Below, piece after piece: positions 4,115 through 10,503 of a stretch of 10,503 bases of DNA. This DNA is from Spirochaetales bacterium (GTDB lineage Bacteria; Spirochaetota; Spirochaetia; SZUA-6; DRHE01). Made by a program: the position numbers and the translations under genes. The notes under the pieces are model-generated. The model worked only from the letters and a program-made list of their open reading frames with translations, ran no database searches and was not told the DNA's origin. How positions within the stretch are numbered: the stretch's first letter is position 1; each line of letters opens with the position of its first letter. The stretch is taken from positions 1 through 10,503 of the forward strand of contig JAFGFV010000288.1 in the NCBI GenBank assembly GCA_016930895.1, given 5' to 3'.

Positions 4115-5880
4115 GGCCTCGTGAGGAGGTCCTGGCGCGCCTGCGTCCCTCCTGGGCGGCGGGAAGGCCGCACCTGGCCACGGTGTCCGGGATCCTGACT
4201 ACCCGCCCGGCGCTGGTTCGCTGGGTCGACCTCTGCGTCCCGGAGGTCGACATGATCACGACCAAGAGCTATCAGGTCCGTCCCAATCCCGGGTACCGGG
4301 AGCCGGTGGTGGTGGAAGCGGAGGTGGGTTGCTTCGGCAACGCGGTGGGGCTGCGCAATCCTGGAATGGATGAAGGGTTTCGGGAGCTACAGGAGCTGCG
4401 GCGCAGCCACGAGCTCAGGGCCCTGCTGTGCGTTTCCCTGTCTGCCTCCTCGGCGGAGGAGTTCGCCCTCCTGGCCCGACGGTTCGGCCCGGTCGCCGAC
4501 CTGCTCGAGCTCAACCTCTCCTGCCCGCACGCTCAGGCGGGCTACGGCGCCGCGATCGGCCAGGACCCCCGCAGGGTAGCCGCCTACCTCCGGGCCATCC
4601 GCCTGGCTACCCCCAGGCCTTTGGTGGCCAAGCTCACGCCCAACGTGGAGGCGATAGGCCCGATTGCCCGGGCAGCCGTGGCGGCTGGGGCCGACGCCAT
4701 CAGCGCCGTAAACACGGTCGGGCCCGAGGTCTTCCGTGAGCCCGGCAGCGGGGACCCGATTCTCGGGAACCCGAACGGCGGCAAGGGCGGCAAGTCGGGA
4801 GACTGGATCCGGGAGGTGGCCCGGGCCAAGGTGGCGGAAATCCGGGAGGCGGTAGGGCTCCGGGTCCCGATCATCGGGATGGGCGGGGTCTCCACGGCCC
4901 GCGACGTTCTGGCCCTGCGCGCCGCGGGGGCCGACCTGGTGGGTCTGGGCAGCGTCCTGGCGCGGGTGCCCCGCCAGGAGCTGATCCCGCTGTTCGCCGC
5001 CGCCCTGAGCGCGGACTGCCGCCTCGGCTCGAACACGGCGGCGGATTTTCTCTCCCCCAAGCGGCTGATGCAGTACCGTCCGTTTCGCCTGGCGGGCGTC
5101 CGGGAGCTCGGCCCGGAGCTGCGCCTGCTCACCCTGGAGGGTAGGCTGGAGGCGCAACCCGGCCAGTACGCTTTTCTCTACATCCCGGGAGTCGGGGAGA
5201 AGCCCTTCTCCATCGCATCCGGCTCGCCCCCCACCTTCGTGGTCCGCCGCCGCGGGATCTTCACGTCGGCGCTGTTCGGGCTCTGCCCGGGGCAGCGCCT
5301 GCTGGTGCGGGGCCCGTACGGGGCCGCCGCCCCTGAGTCTTCCCTGTCCGCCGCAGTGGTGATCGCCGGCGGCACCGGCATCGCGGTCGCCGCTCCCCTG
5401 GTCAAGGCACTGCGAAAGCGCCACGGATCGGTAAGATTCTACTTCGGAGTCGGCCGGGCGGAGGAGCTCGCCCTGTCCGAGGCCCTCTGTCCCGGCATGG
5501 AGTGCCGGGCGGTGGCCGATCAAGGGGTCCCCGCCCGGGTGCTGGAGACCCTGCCGAGAGAGCTCGCTCCCGGAGGCGCGGAAGGGCGGGCGTTCTACCT
5601 GGTCGGGCCCGAGGGTTTCCTCCGCAAGGCCGCGGCGGTCGCCGAGGCGTTGGGGGCCGCGCCCCGGGAGATCTATGCCTGCCTGGAGACCCCTTCCCTG
5701 TGCGGGGTGGGGCTGTGCGGCTCCTGCGAGTGCGGAGGGCGCCTGCTGTGCAAGGAAGGGACCTTCGTCTCCGTGGAGGCGCTCCGGGCAGCCGGCGCGG
5801 GTTTCGAATCGGAGGCAGCGGACTCCCGCCACGCCGAGGCGGAGCGCTTCGTCCCCGCCGGAAGCGCGATCAGCCGATAG
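4111..5880 (+). CDS. pyrDK: dihydroorotate dehydrogenase B fused to its electron-transfer subunit (PyrD-PyrK fusion)
   Basis: A 589-aa protein that oxidises dihydroorotate to orotate and passes electrons to NAD+. Residues about 1-305 are the FMN TIM-barrel of class 1B PyrD: the active-site block LELNLSCPHAQAGYG has the class-1B catalytic cysteine (Cys138), and PIIGMGGVSTARDVL and LVGLGSVLA bind FMN phosphate. Residues about 310-575 are PyrK: GEKPFSIAS (362-370) is the FAD motif, IAGGTGIAVAAPL (418-430) the NAD-domain loop, and a [2Fe-2S] cluster is offered by Cys531, 536, 539 and 547. The last spacing (C-x7-C) is shorter than the x14 I recall for Lactococcus PyrK. In the Lactococcus enzyme these are separate subunits; here one chain carries FMN, FAD and the cluster. 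The start overlaps pyrFE (ATGA), implying coupled translation. Downstream is a convergent operon with no clear T-run terminator between. Confidence 0.92.
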   Translation: MRPREEVLARLRPSWAAGRPHLATVSGILTTRPALVRWVDLCVPEVDMITTKSYQVRPNPGYREPVVVEAEVGCFGNAVGLRNPGMDEGFRELQELRRSHELRALLCVSLSASSAEEFALLARRFGPVADLLELNLSCPHAQAGYGAAIGQDPRRVAAYLRAIRLATPRPLVAKLTPNVEAIGPIARAAVAAGADAISAVNTVGPEVFREPGSGDPILGNPNGGKGGKSGDWIREVARAKVAEIREAVGLRVPIIGMGGVSTARDVLALRAAGADLVGLGSVLARVPRQELIPLFAAALSADCRLGSNTAADFLSPKRLMQYRPFRLAGVRELGPELRLLTLEGRLEAQPGQYAFLYIPGVGEKPFSIASGSPPTFVVRRRGIFTSALFGLCPGQRLLVRGPYGAAAPESSLSAAVVIAGGTGIAVAAPLVKALRKRHGSVRFYFGVGRAEELALSEALCPGMECRAVADQGVPARVLETLPRELAPGGAEGRAFYLVGPEGFLRKAAAVAEALGAAPREIYACLETPSLCGVGLCGSCECGGRLLCKEGTFVSVEALRAAGAGFESEAADSRHAEAERFVPAGSAISR

Positions 5881-6050
5881 CAGGCCGGGCAGGTCCCAGC
5901 GGGCCGGCAGGCCGCCGGTCCGGCCGAGGCGGTGGTCCCCGTCTGCCGCAGGAACTTGCGGGTGGTGAGCCCCATGACCAGGACGAACGCCAGGAACAGG
6001 GCCATCAAGGCCGCAACCGCGGCCAGCAGCACCTTATTGCTGCTCTTCAT
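5673..6050 (-). CDS. small membrane-anchored protein, possibly truncated
   Basis: The ATG at 6050 has a good GGAGG Shine-Dalgarno (8 nt spacing) and overlaps the end of the GntR gene by 17 nt, so translation starting here is credible. The N-terminus is a short polar stretch and then a strong hydrophobic segment (LLAAVAALMALFLAFVLVMG, residues 8-27), a signal anchor, followed by basic TTRKFLRQ. After about residue 40 the sequence becomes low-complexity Ala/Pro/Ser/Arg, and from about residue 57 it is antisense to the 3' end of pyrDK. I recognise no domain there. GntR-ABC operons often end with a membrane-anchored protein carrying a larger outer domain, so this may be the surviving 5' end of such a gene cut off by a rearrangement next to pyrDK. 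Alternatively it is a genuine 125-aa protein. The N-terminal 40 residues are far better supported than the rest. Confidence 0.45.
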   Translation of the reverse strand: MKSSNKVLLAAVAALMALFLAFVLVMGLTTRKFLRQTGTTASAGPAACRPAGTCPACYRLIALPAGTKRSASAWRESAASDSKPAPAARSASTETKVPSLHSRRPPHSQEPHSPTPHREGVSRQA

Positions 6051-6420
6051 CGTTCATGCCTCCGAATGCTTGTTGTCGGCGCAGCGCCTCGAGGTCGCTG
6101 CAGGAAAGGTGCAGCAGGTCCATGGTCCGGAACAGCCGGGGCAGCTCACGGCGCACGAAGTTGCGGCGCTTGAGCTCCAGGGTCCTGTCCAGAGCATCGG
6201 CGGCCACGAAGTAGCCGATGCCCCGCTGGTTGTAGATGATGCCCAGGTCCTGCAGGTACGCGTAGGAGCGCATCACCGTGTTGGGGTTGACCTCGATGGC
6301 CTCCGCCAGCTCGCGAATCGACGGAATGCGCTCCTCCGGCTTCCAGGCCCCCGAAAGGATCCGCTCGCTGATGTGCTCCGCGATCTGCAGGTAGATCGCC
6401 TGATCCTGCCGGAACTCCAT
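6034..6420 (-). CDS. GntR-family (YtrA-type) transcriptional regulator
   Basis: A 128-aa one-domain repressor. It opens MEFRQDQAIYLQIAEHISERI, the usual start of GntR winged-helix domains. The helix-turn-helix is RIPSIRELAEAIEVNPNTVMRSY (31-53), with recognition helix about 46-57 and the wing GIIYNQRGIGYFV (60-72). Only about 55 residues follow, helical and charged, too short for a FadR/HutC ligand domain and typical of the YtrA subfamily, which controls ABC-transporter operons. The ATG at 6420 has GAGGTG spaced 5 nt. A GTG at 6426 overlapping the permease stop (GTGA) is the alternative. It is third in the operon. It probably represses its own operon through the palindrome at 8095-8120, releasing on an unknown signal such as cell-envelope stress. 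Confidence 0.88.
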   Translation of the reverse strand: MEFRQDQAIYLQIAEHISERILSGAWKPEERIPSIRELAEAIEVNPNTVMRSYAYLQDLGIIYNQRGIGYFVAADALDRTLELKRRNFVRRELPRLFRTMDLLHLSCSDLEALRRQQAFGGMNDEEQQ

Positions 6421-6422
6421 CC

Positions 6423-7226
6423 TCACACCTCGGTCTCCCGCAGGCGCAGGTAGCCGATGACCCAGCCCACCGGGGCCACGGCGATCCAGAACAGCAGCCT
6501 GGCCGCCCTCCAGAAGCCTTCGGCCAGGGGCTGCAGGATCCTCTCCAGCTCTCCGGTGGCGCCCAGCTGGTTGAGATACGGTTGGAAGATGATGCTGCGC
6601 CCCATGGCGTAGTCACGGAACACGATCCACGCCGCCAAACCGCTCACGATTCCGAGGACGATCCCGAAGAGCACCAGGTACAGCACGGTCTTGACGAAAG
6701 CCAGCCTGCGGAAGTAGAGCGAGCCCACGAGGAACACCGACTGGGTGACCAGGTAGGCCGCCGCGGCCAGGAGCACGTTCCGATCCAAGGGGTTGAAGAA
6801 GGGATAGCTGGTTCCGAAGATCAGGCGGCTGATCCCTTCGGCGGCGGCTGAGACCGCGCTGTAGAAGACCAGGCTGCCGAGCGCGTAGCCCACCGAGCTC
6901 ACGAGCAGCTTGCTCAGGAACTTCTCGAGCGCCGAGCCCGGCAGGGTCAGGTAGAAGATGCTCTGACTGTCCAGGTGCAGCTCCCTGAAGGCCAGGCTGG
7001 TGACGATGAACCCGCCGATGAACAGCAGCTGGGCGTAGATAGCGGGGTGGACCGGGGCCGGCTGATGGGAAAAGGCGGAAACCACTCTGGACAGGATCAG
7101 GAACCCTCCAACCGCGGCCATGGCGATGAGCACCCCTCTGTACCCGCCAGCCAGGTCCCGGCGGAGCAGAAGTCCGAGACGGCGCCCGCTGAGAAGCTGT
7201 GATGGAGCCCTTCGAGTCGCCTTCAT
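6423..7226 (-). CDS. ABC transporter permease, six-helix ABC-2 type
   Basis: A 267-aa integral membrane protein with about six hydrophobic helices, near residues 31-51, 62-80, 107-127, 151-171, 179-203 and 242-260. The segment SIFYLTLPGSALEKFLSKLL (89-108) between helices 2 and 3 is a conserved block of ABC-2 permeases found beside YtrA-type regulators. The ATG at 7226 follows the ATPase stop by 1 nt and has GGGAGG upstream within that gene. No extracellular domain is seen. The two permease half-sites are probably a homodimer, as only one permease gene is present. Substrate is unknown; relatives export peptides or act in envelope-stress resistance, which I infer from family only. Confidence 0.85.
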   Translation of the reverse strand: MKATRRAPSQLLSGRRLGLLLRRDLAGGYRGVLIAMAAVGGFLILSRVVSAFSHQPAPVHPAIYAQLLFIGGFIVTSLAFRELHLDSQSIFYLTLPGSALEKFLSKLLVSSVGYALGSLVFYSAVSAAAEGISRLIFGTSYPFFNPLDRNVLLAAAAYLVTQSVFLVGSLYFRRLAFVKTVLYLVLFGIVLGIVSGLAAWIVFRDYAMGRSIIFQPYLNQLGATGELERILQPLAEGFWRAARLLFWIAVAPVGWVIGYLRLRETEV

Positions 7227-7227
7227 G

Positions 7228-8079
7228 CTACGCCTCCCGGCCGAACAGGGCGGCCACCCGGTCGCGATTGGCGATCACCGTGTTGAACAGAGTCTCCAGG
7301 TCGACCCTGGCCTCCTCCCCCCGGGTGTTCTCCCGTACCACGATGTATCCCCCGAGGGTCTTGTCCGCGTACAGGACCTCTTCGGGCGCCGGCTCACCGG
7401 CTTCGAGCTCCATGTGCAGGCGCCGGGACACCTCGAACAGGGGCTGATTGAAGATGATGCTGCCCTCGTCCAGGATGATGATCGGGTCGATCAGGTTCTC
7501 CATGTCCCGCACCTGGTGGGTCGAGATCAGGATGATCCGCTGGTCGTCCCCCGCCCGGGCCAGGAGCTTGCGGAACTGGCTCTTGGACGGGATGTCCAGC
7601 CCGTTGGTCGGCTCGTCCAGGAGCAGGAGCCGGCAGCCGCTGGCCAGCCCGAAGGCGAGCAGGAACTTCTTCTTCTGCCCATAGGAGAGCTCGGAGAGCT
7701 TCTTGGCAGCCCCGAGCTCGAACTCCCGGCGATATTCCTCGAAGGCCTCGCGATCGAAACGCGGGTAGAACGGAGCGTACAGCGCCAGGTACAGCTCGGG
7801 GCTGAGCGCGGGCACGTAGAACTCCTCGGGCAGGAAGTAGATCTCTTCCAGGAGCCCAGCCGGCCGGTTCTGGGGAGGGTATCCCAGGACCTCGCACTCT
7901 CCCAGCTGGGGCAGGCGCAACCCGCAGATCAGCTTGAGGAGCGTGGTCTTTCCCGCCCCGTTCTTGCCCAGCAGGCCGTAGATGTTGCCTGCCTCCAGGG
8001 CCAGATCGAGGTCGCGGAACAGGTGCTCCCGGGAATACCCGAAAGACAGGCCCTTGATCCGAATGCCCGCAGCCGTCAT
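7228..8079 (-). CDS. ABC transporter ATP-binding protein
   Basis: A 283-aa cytoplasmic ATPase with a complete motif set: Walker A GKNGAGKTT (38-46), signature LSYGQ (131-135), Walker B LLLLDEP (151-157, with catalytic Glu156), the D-loop NGLD and the switch His188 in STHQ. The Q-loop region reads FLPEE, with Glu where many members have Gln, a common variant in this branch. The roughly 70-residue tail after residue 215 is not part of the core fold and may contact the permease. It is the first gene of the operon; the ATG at 8079 has a GGAGG Shine-Dalgarno 6 nt away. It pairs with the permease directly downstream and powers export by ATP hydrolysis. The direction of transport is inferred from the ABC-2 permease type. 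Confidence 0.92.
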   Translation of the reverse strand: MTAAGIRIKGLSFGYSREHLFRDLDLALEAGNIYGLLGKNGAGKTTLLKLICGLRLPQLGECEVLGYPPQNRPAGLLEEIYFLPEEFYVPALSPELYLALYAPFYPRFDREAFEEYRREFELGAAKKLSELSYGQKKKFLLAFGLASGCRLLLLDEPTNGLDIPSKSQFRKLLARAGDDQRIILISTHQVRDMENLIDPIIILDEGSIIFNQPLFEVSRRLHMELEAGEPAPEEVLYADKTLGGYIVVRENTRGEEARVDLETLFNTVIANRDRVAALFGREA

Positions 8080-8094
8080 CGATATCCTCCTATT

Positions 8095-8120
8095 TAGTGC
8101 ACTATTATACTATGACACTA
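8095..8120 (-). promoter_or_regulatory. probable operator of the GntR repressor
   Basis: A 26-bp interrupted palindrome has outer arms TAGTG and CACTA and inner matching TA and TA pairs on each side of the centre (18 of 26 positions symmetric). One end also forms a perfect 10-bp palindrome, TAGTGCACTA (8095-8104). It covers the TATAAT at 8109-8104 and the expected start site of the ABC operon, so a bound dimer would block transcription. YtrA-type regulators bind such spaced AGTG/CACT palindromes; the pairing to this regulator is inferred from the operon. Confidence 0.65.
8104..8109 (-). promoter_or_regulatory. consensus -10 box for the ABC operon
   Basis: TATAAT, a perfect -10, is read on the minus strand at 8109-8104 inside the operator. 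The predicted start is near 8097, 18 nt from the ATG. Only a poor -35 (TTGGAT at 19 nt) precedes it, so it may be the weaker of two overlapping promoters or rely on the AT-rich surroundings. Confidence 0.45.
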
Positions 8121-8122
8121 GT

Positions 8123-8151
8123 AATCTAATCCAAAGATCGGGCAGCGTCAA
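8123..8151 (-). promoter_or_regulatory. sigma70-type promoter of the ABC-GntR operon
   Basis: On the minus strand TTGACG (8151-8146, 5/6) is followed after exactly 17 nt by TAGATT (8128-8123, 4/6). A start near 8116 would lie inside the palindrome, a standard repressor layout. The promoter sits in the 112-nt gap between the URO-D-like gene and the ATPase gene. I see no terminator in that gap. Confidence 0.5.
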
Positions 8152-8191
8152 GGTTATTCCCTTCTGAATTTCATCGATCCGCCGCTGGGGG

Positions 8192-9277
8192 TTACTCGTC
8201 CACCGCCGCGAGCACGGCGCGGATGTTCTCCTCGGGAGTGCCGGGAATGAAGGCCCCGCTGGGAGCGAGCAGGAAGCCCCCCTCCATCCCGCCGGCCGTT
8301 TCGATGCACCGCCTCGCTTCCCCAAGCACCTCTTCCGGAGTGCCCCGCAGGAGGAGCTCGATCGGGCTCAGGTTCCCCATCAGCGAGGCCCGCCCGCCCG
8401 CGGCCGCCGCGACCTCCGCGAGGTCCGCGCCGAAGTACAGCACGTCGATTCCCAGCTCCGGCAGCCGCGGCAGCACGTGCGCGATCTGGCGGTCGCAGAT
8501 ATGATAGATCTTGAGCGCCGAGGCGAACTCGCGGCACACCCGCGCCAGGTACGGAAATACGAACTCCTCGAAGTGGGCCGGTCCGACCCGGGCCGGGGTG
8601 TGATCGAACAGGTAGATGCGCCGCAGGGTCCCGTTGAGCTTCTCCTGGGTCCTCAGCCACTCGAGGGTGAACTCGGTCGCCCTGCCCAGCAGCCGGTGCG
8701 CGGCCTCGGGATGGTCCACCAGTCCCATCAGAAAGTTCTCGTAGCCCACGACCAGGGCCGTGGTCTCTACCGGACCCATGGCGAAGGCGAACCCCTCCAG
8801 GTATCCGTAACGGTCGATGTACCTGCGGTCCAGGTGCTTCCAAAAATAGCGGTACTGCTCCAGCACCTGCGGCATGAGACCGCTTTCGGGTACCCGCGGC
8901 AGCGGGAGCTCGAGGGCGTCTTCGATCCCTCGGTCCCCGGGCTGGGCGTGCAGGGCCTGCGGGCACACCGGCTCTGGGGCCAGCGGGTTGTCCTCCCGCT
9001 GGACCAGCCGGCAGCCGAACGCAGAGGGCTCCACCACGCCGCAGCCGAAGTCCGGGTAGATGCCCGGGATGAGCATGGCCTGCGGGTACGCGTCCTGGTA
9101 GGCACACTGCACACGCAGTTTGACCTCCGGATCGTACAGGTAGTCTCGGACCGAGACCCCGAAGCGCCGGCAGATATACTGGGAGCTGATGCAGAACACC
9201 ACGGGCACCCGGCCGGGAGCTTCCCGCCGCGCCGCCCTGAGGAACCCTTCGAGCACTTCGCCTGCGTGCGGGCCCAT
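8192..9277 (-). CDS. uroporphyrinogen decarboxylase-fold protein (MtaA/CmuA-like), copy 2
   Basis: A 361-aa member of the URO-D superfamily, whose TIM barrel is used by true heme decarboxylases and by zinc-dependent methyltransferases (MtaA, CmuA) that move methyl groups between corrinoid proteins and thiols. The closing blocks IYHICDRQIAHVLP, ASLMGNLSPIELLLRGTPEEV and IPGTPEENIRAVL are family hallmarks. The HxC zinc pair is present as His-Ile-Cys (8503-8495). The C-terminal cysteine is not: where relatives have a PGC, this protein reads SGA (Ala at 8252-8254). It lacks the N-terminal Arg-rich substrate loop of true HemE. The ATG at 9277 has a very strong GGAGGGAGG Shine-Dalgarno, better than the TTG at 9301. 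It follows the other URO-D-like gene by 13 nt. No corrinoid protein is in the window, so substrate and activity are unknown. Confidence 0.8.
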   Translation of the reverse strand: MGPHAGEVLEGFLRAARREAPGRVPVVFCISSQYICRRFGVSVRDYLYDPEVKLRVQCAYQDAYPQAMLIPGIYPDFGCGVVEPSAFGCRLVQREDNPLAPEPVCPQALHAQPGDRGIEDALELPLPRVPESGLMPQVLEQYRYFWKHLDRRYIDRYGYLEGFAFAMGPVETTALVVGYENFLMGLVDHPEAAHRLLGRATEFTLEWLRTQEKLNGTLRRIYLFDHTPARVGPAHFEEFVFPYLARVCREFASALKIYHICDRQIAHVLPRLPELGIDVLYFGADLAEVAAAAGGRASLMGNLSPIELLLRGTPEEVLGEARRCIETAGGMEGGFLLAPSGAFIPGTPEENIRAVLAAVDE

Positions 9278-9290
9278 CCGTCCTCCCTCC

Positions 9291-10503
9291 TCAGCCGGCA
9301 ATCGAGATCGGGTAGGCGCCGAAATCCCGCACGGCGCGGACCATGGTCCGGAAGGTTTCGGGGCTGACCCCGCTGTGGATGCTGTTGCTCGACGCGAATA
9401 CGTGCCCCCCTCCCGGAGAAGCCACGCGGATGATCTCCTTGACCGCGTGGACTACCTGCTCCGGGGTACCGAACGACAGCAGGTGGGCGCAGTCGATGTT
9501 CCCCAGGACCGTGATCCGATCGCCATAGGTGTTCTTGACCCAGCCGATGTCCATTCCGGCGGGGGGTTCGATGCTGTGCAGGCCGTCGATCCCGACCTCG
9601 TCCACCAGGATGTCCAGCAGCACCGTGGTGTTCCCGTCCAGGTGCTTGAGGTACGGCACGCCGTGGGCGTGGCACTCGTCCACGATCCGCTTGAGGTGCG
9701 GAGCCATGAAGCGCCGGAACATCTCCGGCGAGACGAGCGGGCCGCCGCCGAAGCACCAGTCCTCCGCCCCCAGGATGCCGTCTACGCCCAGCTCCAGCTG
9801 GGCTCGCAGGATCGTCATCATCCCTTCGGTTGTGGCGGCCATGTAGCGCTCGATCAGTCTCGGCTCGTCGGCCATGGTCACCAGGAACAGGGGCAGGTAC
9901 GGCACAAAGGTCGGAAAGGCGATGTCTGCCGCCCCCATCACGAACATGGCTTGCTCGCCCCGGGCCCGTTGCCGTTCCACCGCCAGGCGGATGGCCCCGA
10001 CCCCGTCCTGGAGGCTTTCGTGCAGCGGCGCGTCCGCCGAGCGCTCGAGGTAGTCCACGTAGCGCCGCAGCTCGCCGACTCCCCCCTGGGAGATCGAGTC
10101 CGTGACCGTCACGCAGATGTCGCTCTCCGGCTCGTACTGCTCGATGGACCAGAAGCCATGTTCCAGGCTTTCGATGCGGAAGGTGTTGGCCTCGGTCTCG
10201 GTGATGGCCACGTCGAAGATGGAGTTAGCGGTGATGTCATCCGGCAGACCCATGGCGAAGGTCACCAGGTAATCGGTGGGCCGGAACCAGAACATCTCGT
10301 AACCGACCTTCTCGAAGAACTCCATCATCCCTTCCACGTTCCGCCGGATCAGGGCCCGGCGGACCTCGGCCCCCTGCATGCCCGCCCGGATCCCGGCCGC
10401 TTTGGCCTCCCCGGTACCGAAGCCTTCGATCCGCCTGCCCAACACGCTCTCCAGGACCGGATTGGCCACGGTCAGCTCGAACATCGGCACCCGGTCCGGT
10501 TCC
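9291..10503 (-). CDS. uroporphyrinogen decarboxylase-fold protein (MtaA/CmuA-like), copy 1, 5' end outside the window
   Basis: The frame is open to the right edge; over 400 residues are visible. The first in-window codons read EPDRVPMFELTV, and EPDRVP is the usual segment about 15-20 residues into such proteins, so the GTG at 10490 is not the start. Family blocks seen are LVSPEMFRRFMAPHLKRIV, KHLDGNTTVLLDIL, ITVLGNIDCAHLLSFGTPEQV and the C-terminal ASSNSIHSGVSPE. The zinc pair HxC is replaced by His-Leu-Asp (9644-9636), and the later cysteine by Ser/Asn, so a methyltransferase-type zinc site is not formed with the usual ligands. Such HxDGN variants form a large URO-D-like group without assigned function. 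It is cotranscribed with the downstream copy, to which it is only distantly similar, suggesting a heteromeric or two-step role rather than a recent duplication. Confidence 0.82.
   Translation of the reverse strand, partial: EPDRVPMFELTVANPVLESVLGRRIEGFGTGEAKAAGIRAGMQGAEVRRALIRRNVEGMMEFFEKVGYEMFWFRPTDYLVTFAMGLPDDITANSIFDVAITETEANTFRIESLEHGFWSIEQYEPESDICVTVTDSISQGGVGELRRYVDYLERSADAPLHESLQDGVGAIRLAVERQRARGEQAMFVMGAADIAFPTFVPYLPLFLVTMADEPRLIERYMAATTEGMMTILRAQLELGVDGILGAEDWCFGGGPLVSPEMFRRFMAPHLKRIVDECHAHGVPYLKHLDGNTTVLLDILVDEVGIDGLHSIEPPAGMDIGWVKNTYGDRITVLGNIDCAHLLSFGTPEQVVHAVKEIIRVASPGGGHVFASSNSIHSGVSPETFRTMVRAVRDFGAYPISIAG

Noticed and set aside
4387..5832. 481-codon open frame antisense to pyrDK
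   Set aside because: It is a shadow of the PyrD-PyrK fusion, with no domain, start signal or Shine-Dalgarno.
5881..5910. Terminator between convergent pyrDK and the ABC operon
   Set aside because: There are GC-rich inverted repeats (GGCCGG/CCGGTCCGGCC) but no following T-run on either strand, so a Rho-independent terminator is not supported.
8192..10503. Assignment of either URO-D-like gene as hemE
   Set aside because: The N-terminal arginine-rich HemE signature is absent in copy 2 and not seen in copy 1, and the C-terminal blocks match the MtaA/CmuA-like branch instead.

Overview
This is a GC-rich bacterial chromosomal window, about two-thirds G+C by eye, with no mobile element, CRISPR array, tRNA or rRNA that I can see. 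The gene content is bacterial: good Shine-Dalgarno sequences, short overlaps between genes, sigma70-like promoters and Rho-independent terminators. I cannot fix the phylum from sequence alone. The gene fusions and the long PlsC-type acyltransferase make a GC-rich spirochaete-like lineage my weak best guess; cyanobacteria and others also carry PyrF-PyrE fusions.

Left block (1-2301, minus strand): a PlsC-type acyltransferase gene is followed closely by a MocA-like molybdopterin nucleotidyltransferase gene. After a 152-nt gap with its own strong promoter comes the first 31 codons of a hydantoinase/allantoinase-type amidohydrolase, which runs off the window. MocA-like enzymes and cyclic amidohydrolases often occur together in purine/pyrimidine catabolic loci, so the left edge may be the start of one.

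Centre (2302-5880, plus strand): a roughly 390-nt leader precedes two fused pyrimidine biosynthesis genes. The first encodes OMP decarboxylase joined to orotate phosphoribosyltransferase (PyrF-PyrE). The second encodes dihydroorotate dehydrogenase joined to its NAD-linked electron-transfer subunit (PyrD-PyrK). They overlap by ATGA. Together they cover the last three steps of UMP synthesis, dihydroorotate to UMP, in two polypeptides. The leader holds a tandem 9-bp repeat abutting a TTGACA -35 box, an 11-bp self-complementary direct repeat, two consecutive Rho-independent terminators with a GC hairpin between them, and a leader reading frame that crosses both terminators and overlaps the pyrF start by ATGA. 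No plus-strand gene lies upstream for these terminators to end, so they look like attenuators of the pyr operon. This is the most interesting part of the window.

Right-centre (5673-8151, minus strand): one operon encodes an ABC transporter ATPase, its six-helix permease, a YtrA-type GntR repressor and a small membrane-anchored protein whose frame runs antisense into the end of pyrDK. The promoter region contains a 26-bp interrupted palindrome on the -10/start region, the expected place for the repressor's own operator.

Right (8192-10503, minus strand): two adjacent, divergent uroporphyrinogen decarboxylase-fold (MtaA/CmuA-like) proteins, 13 nt apart. Both depart from the usual His-x-Cys...Cys zinc-ligand set. 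The upstream one is open to the window edge, so its true start lies outside.
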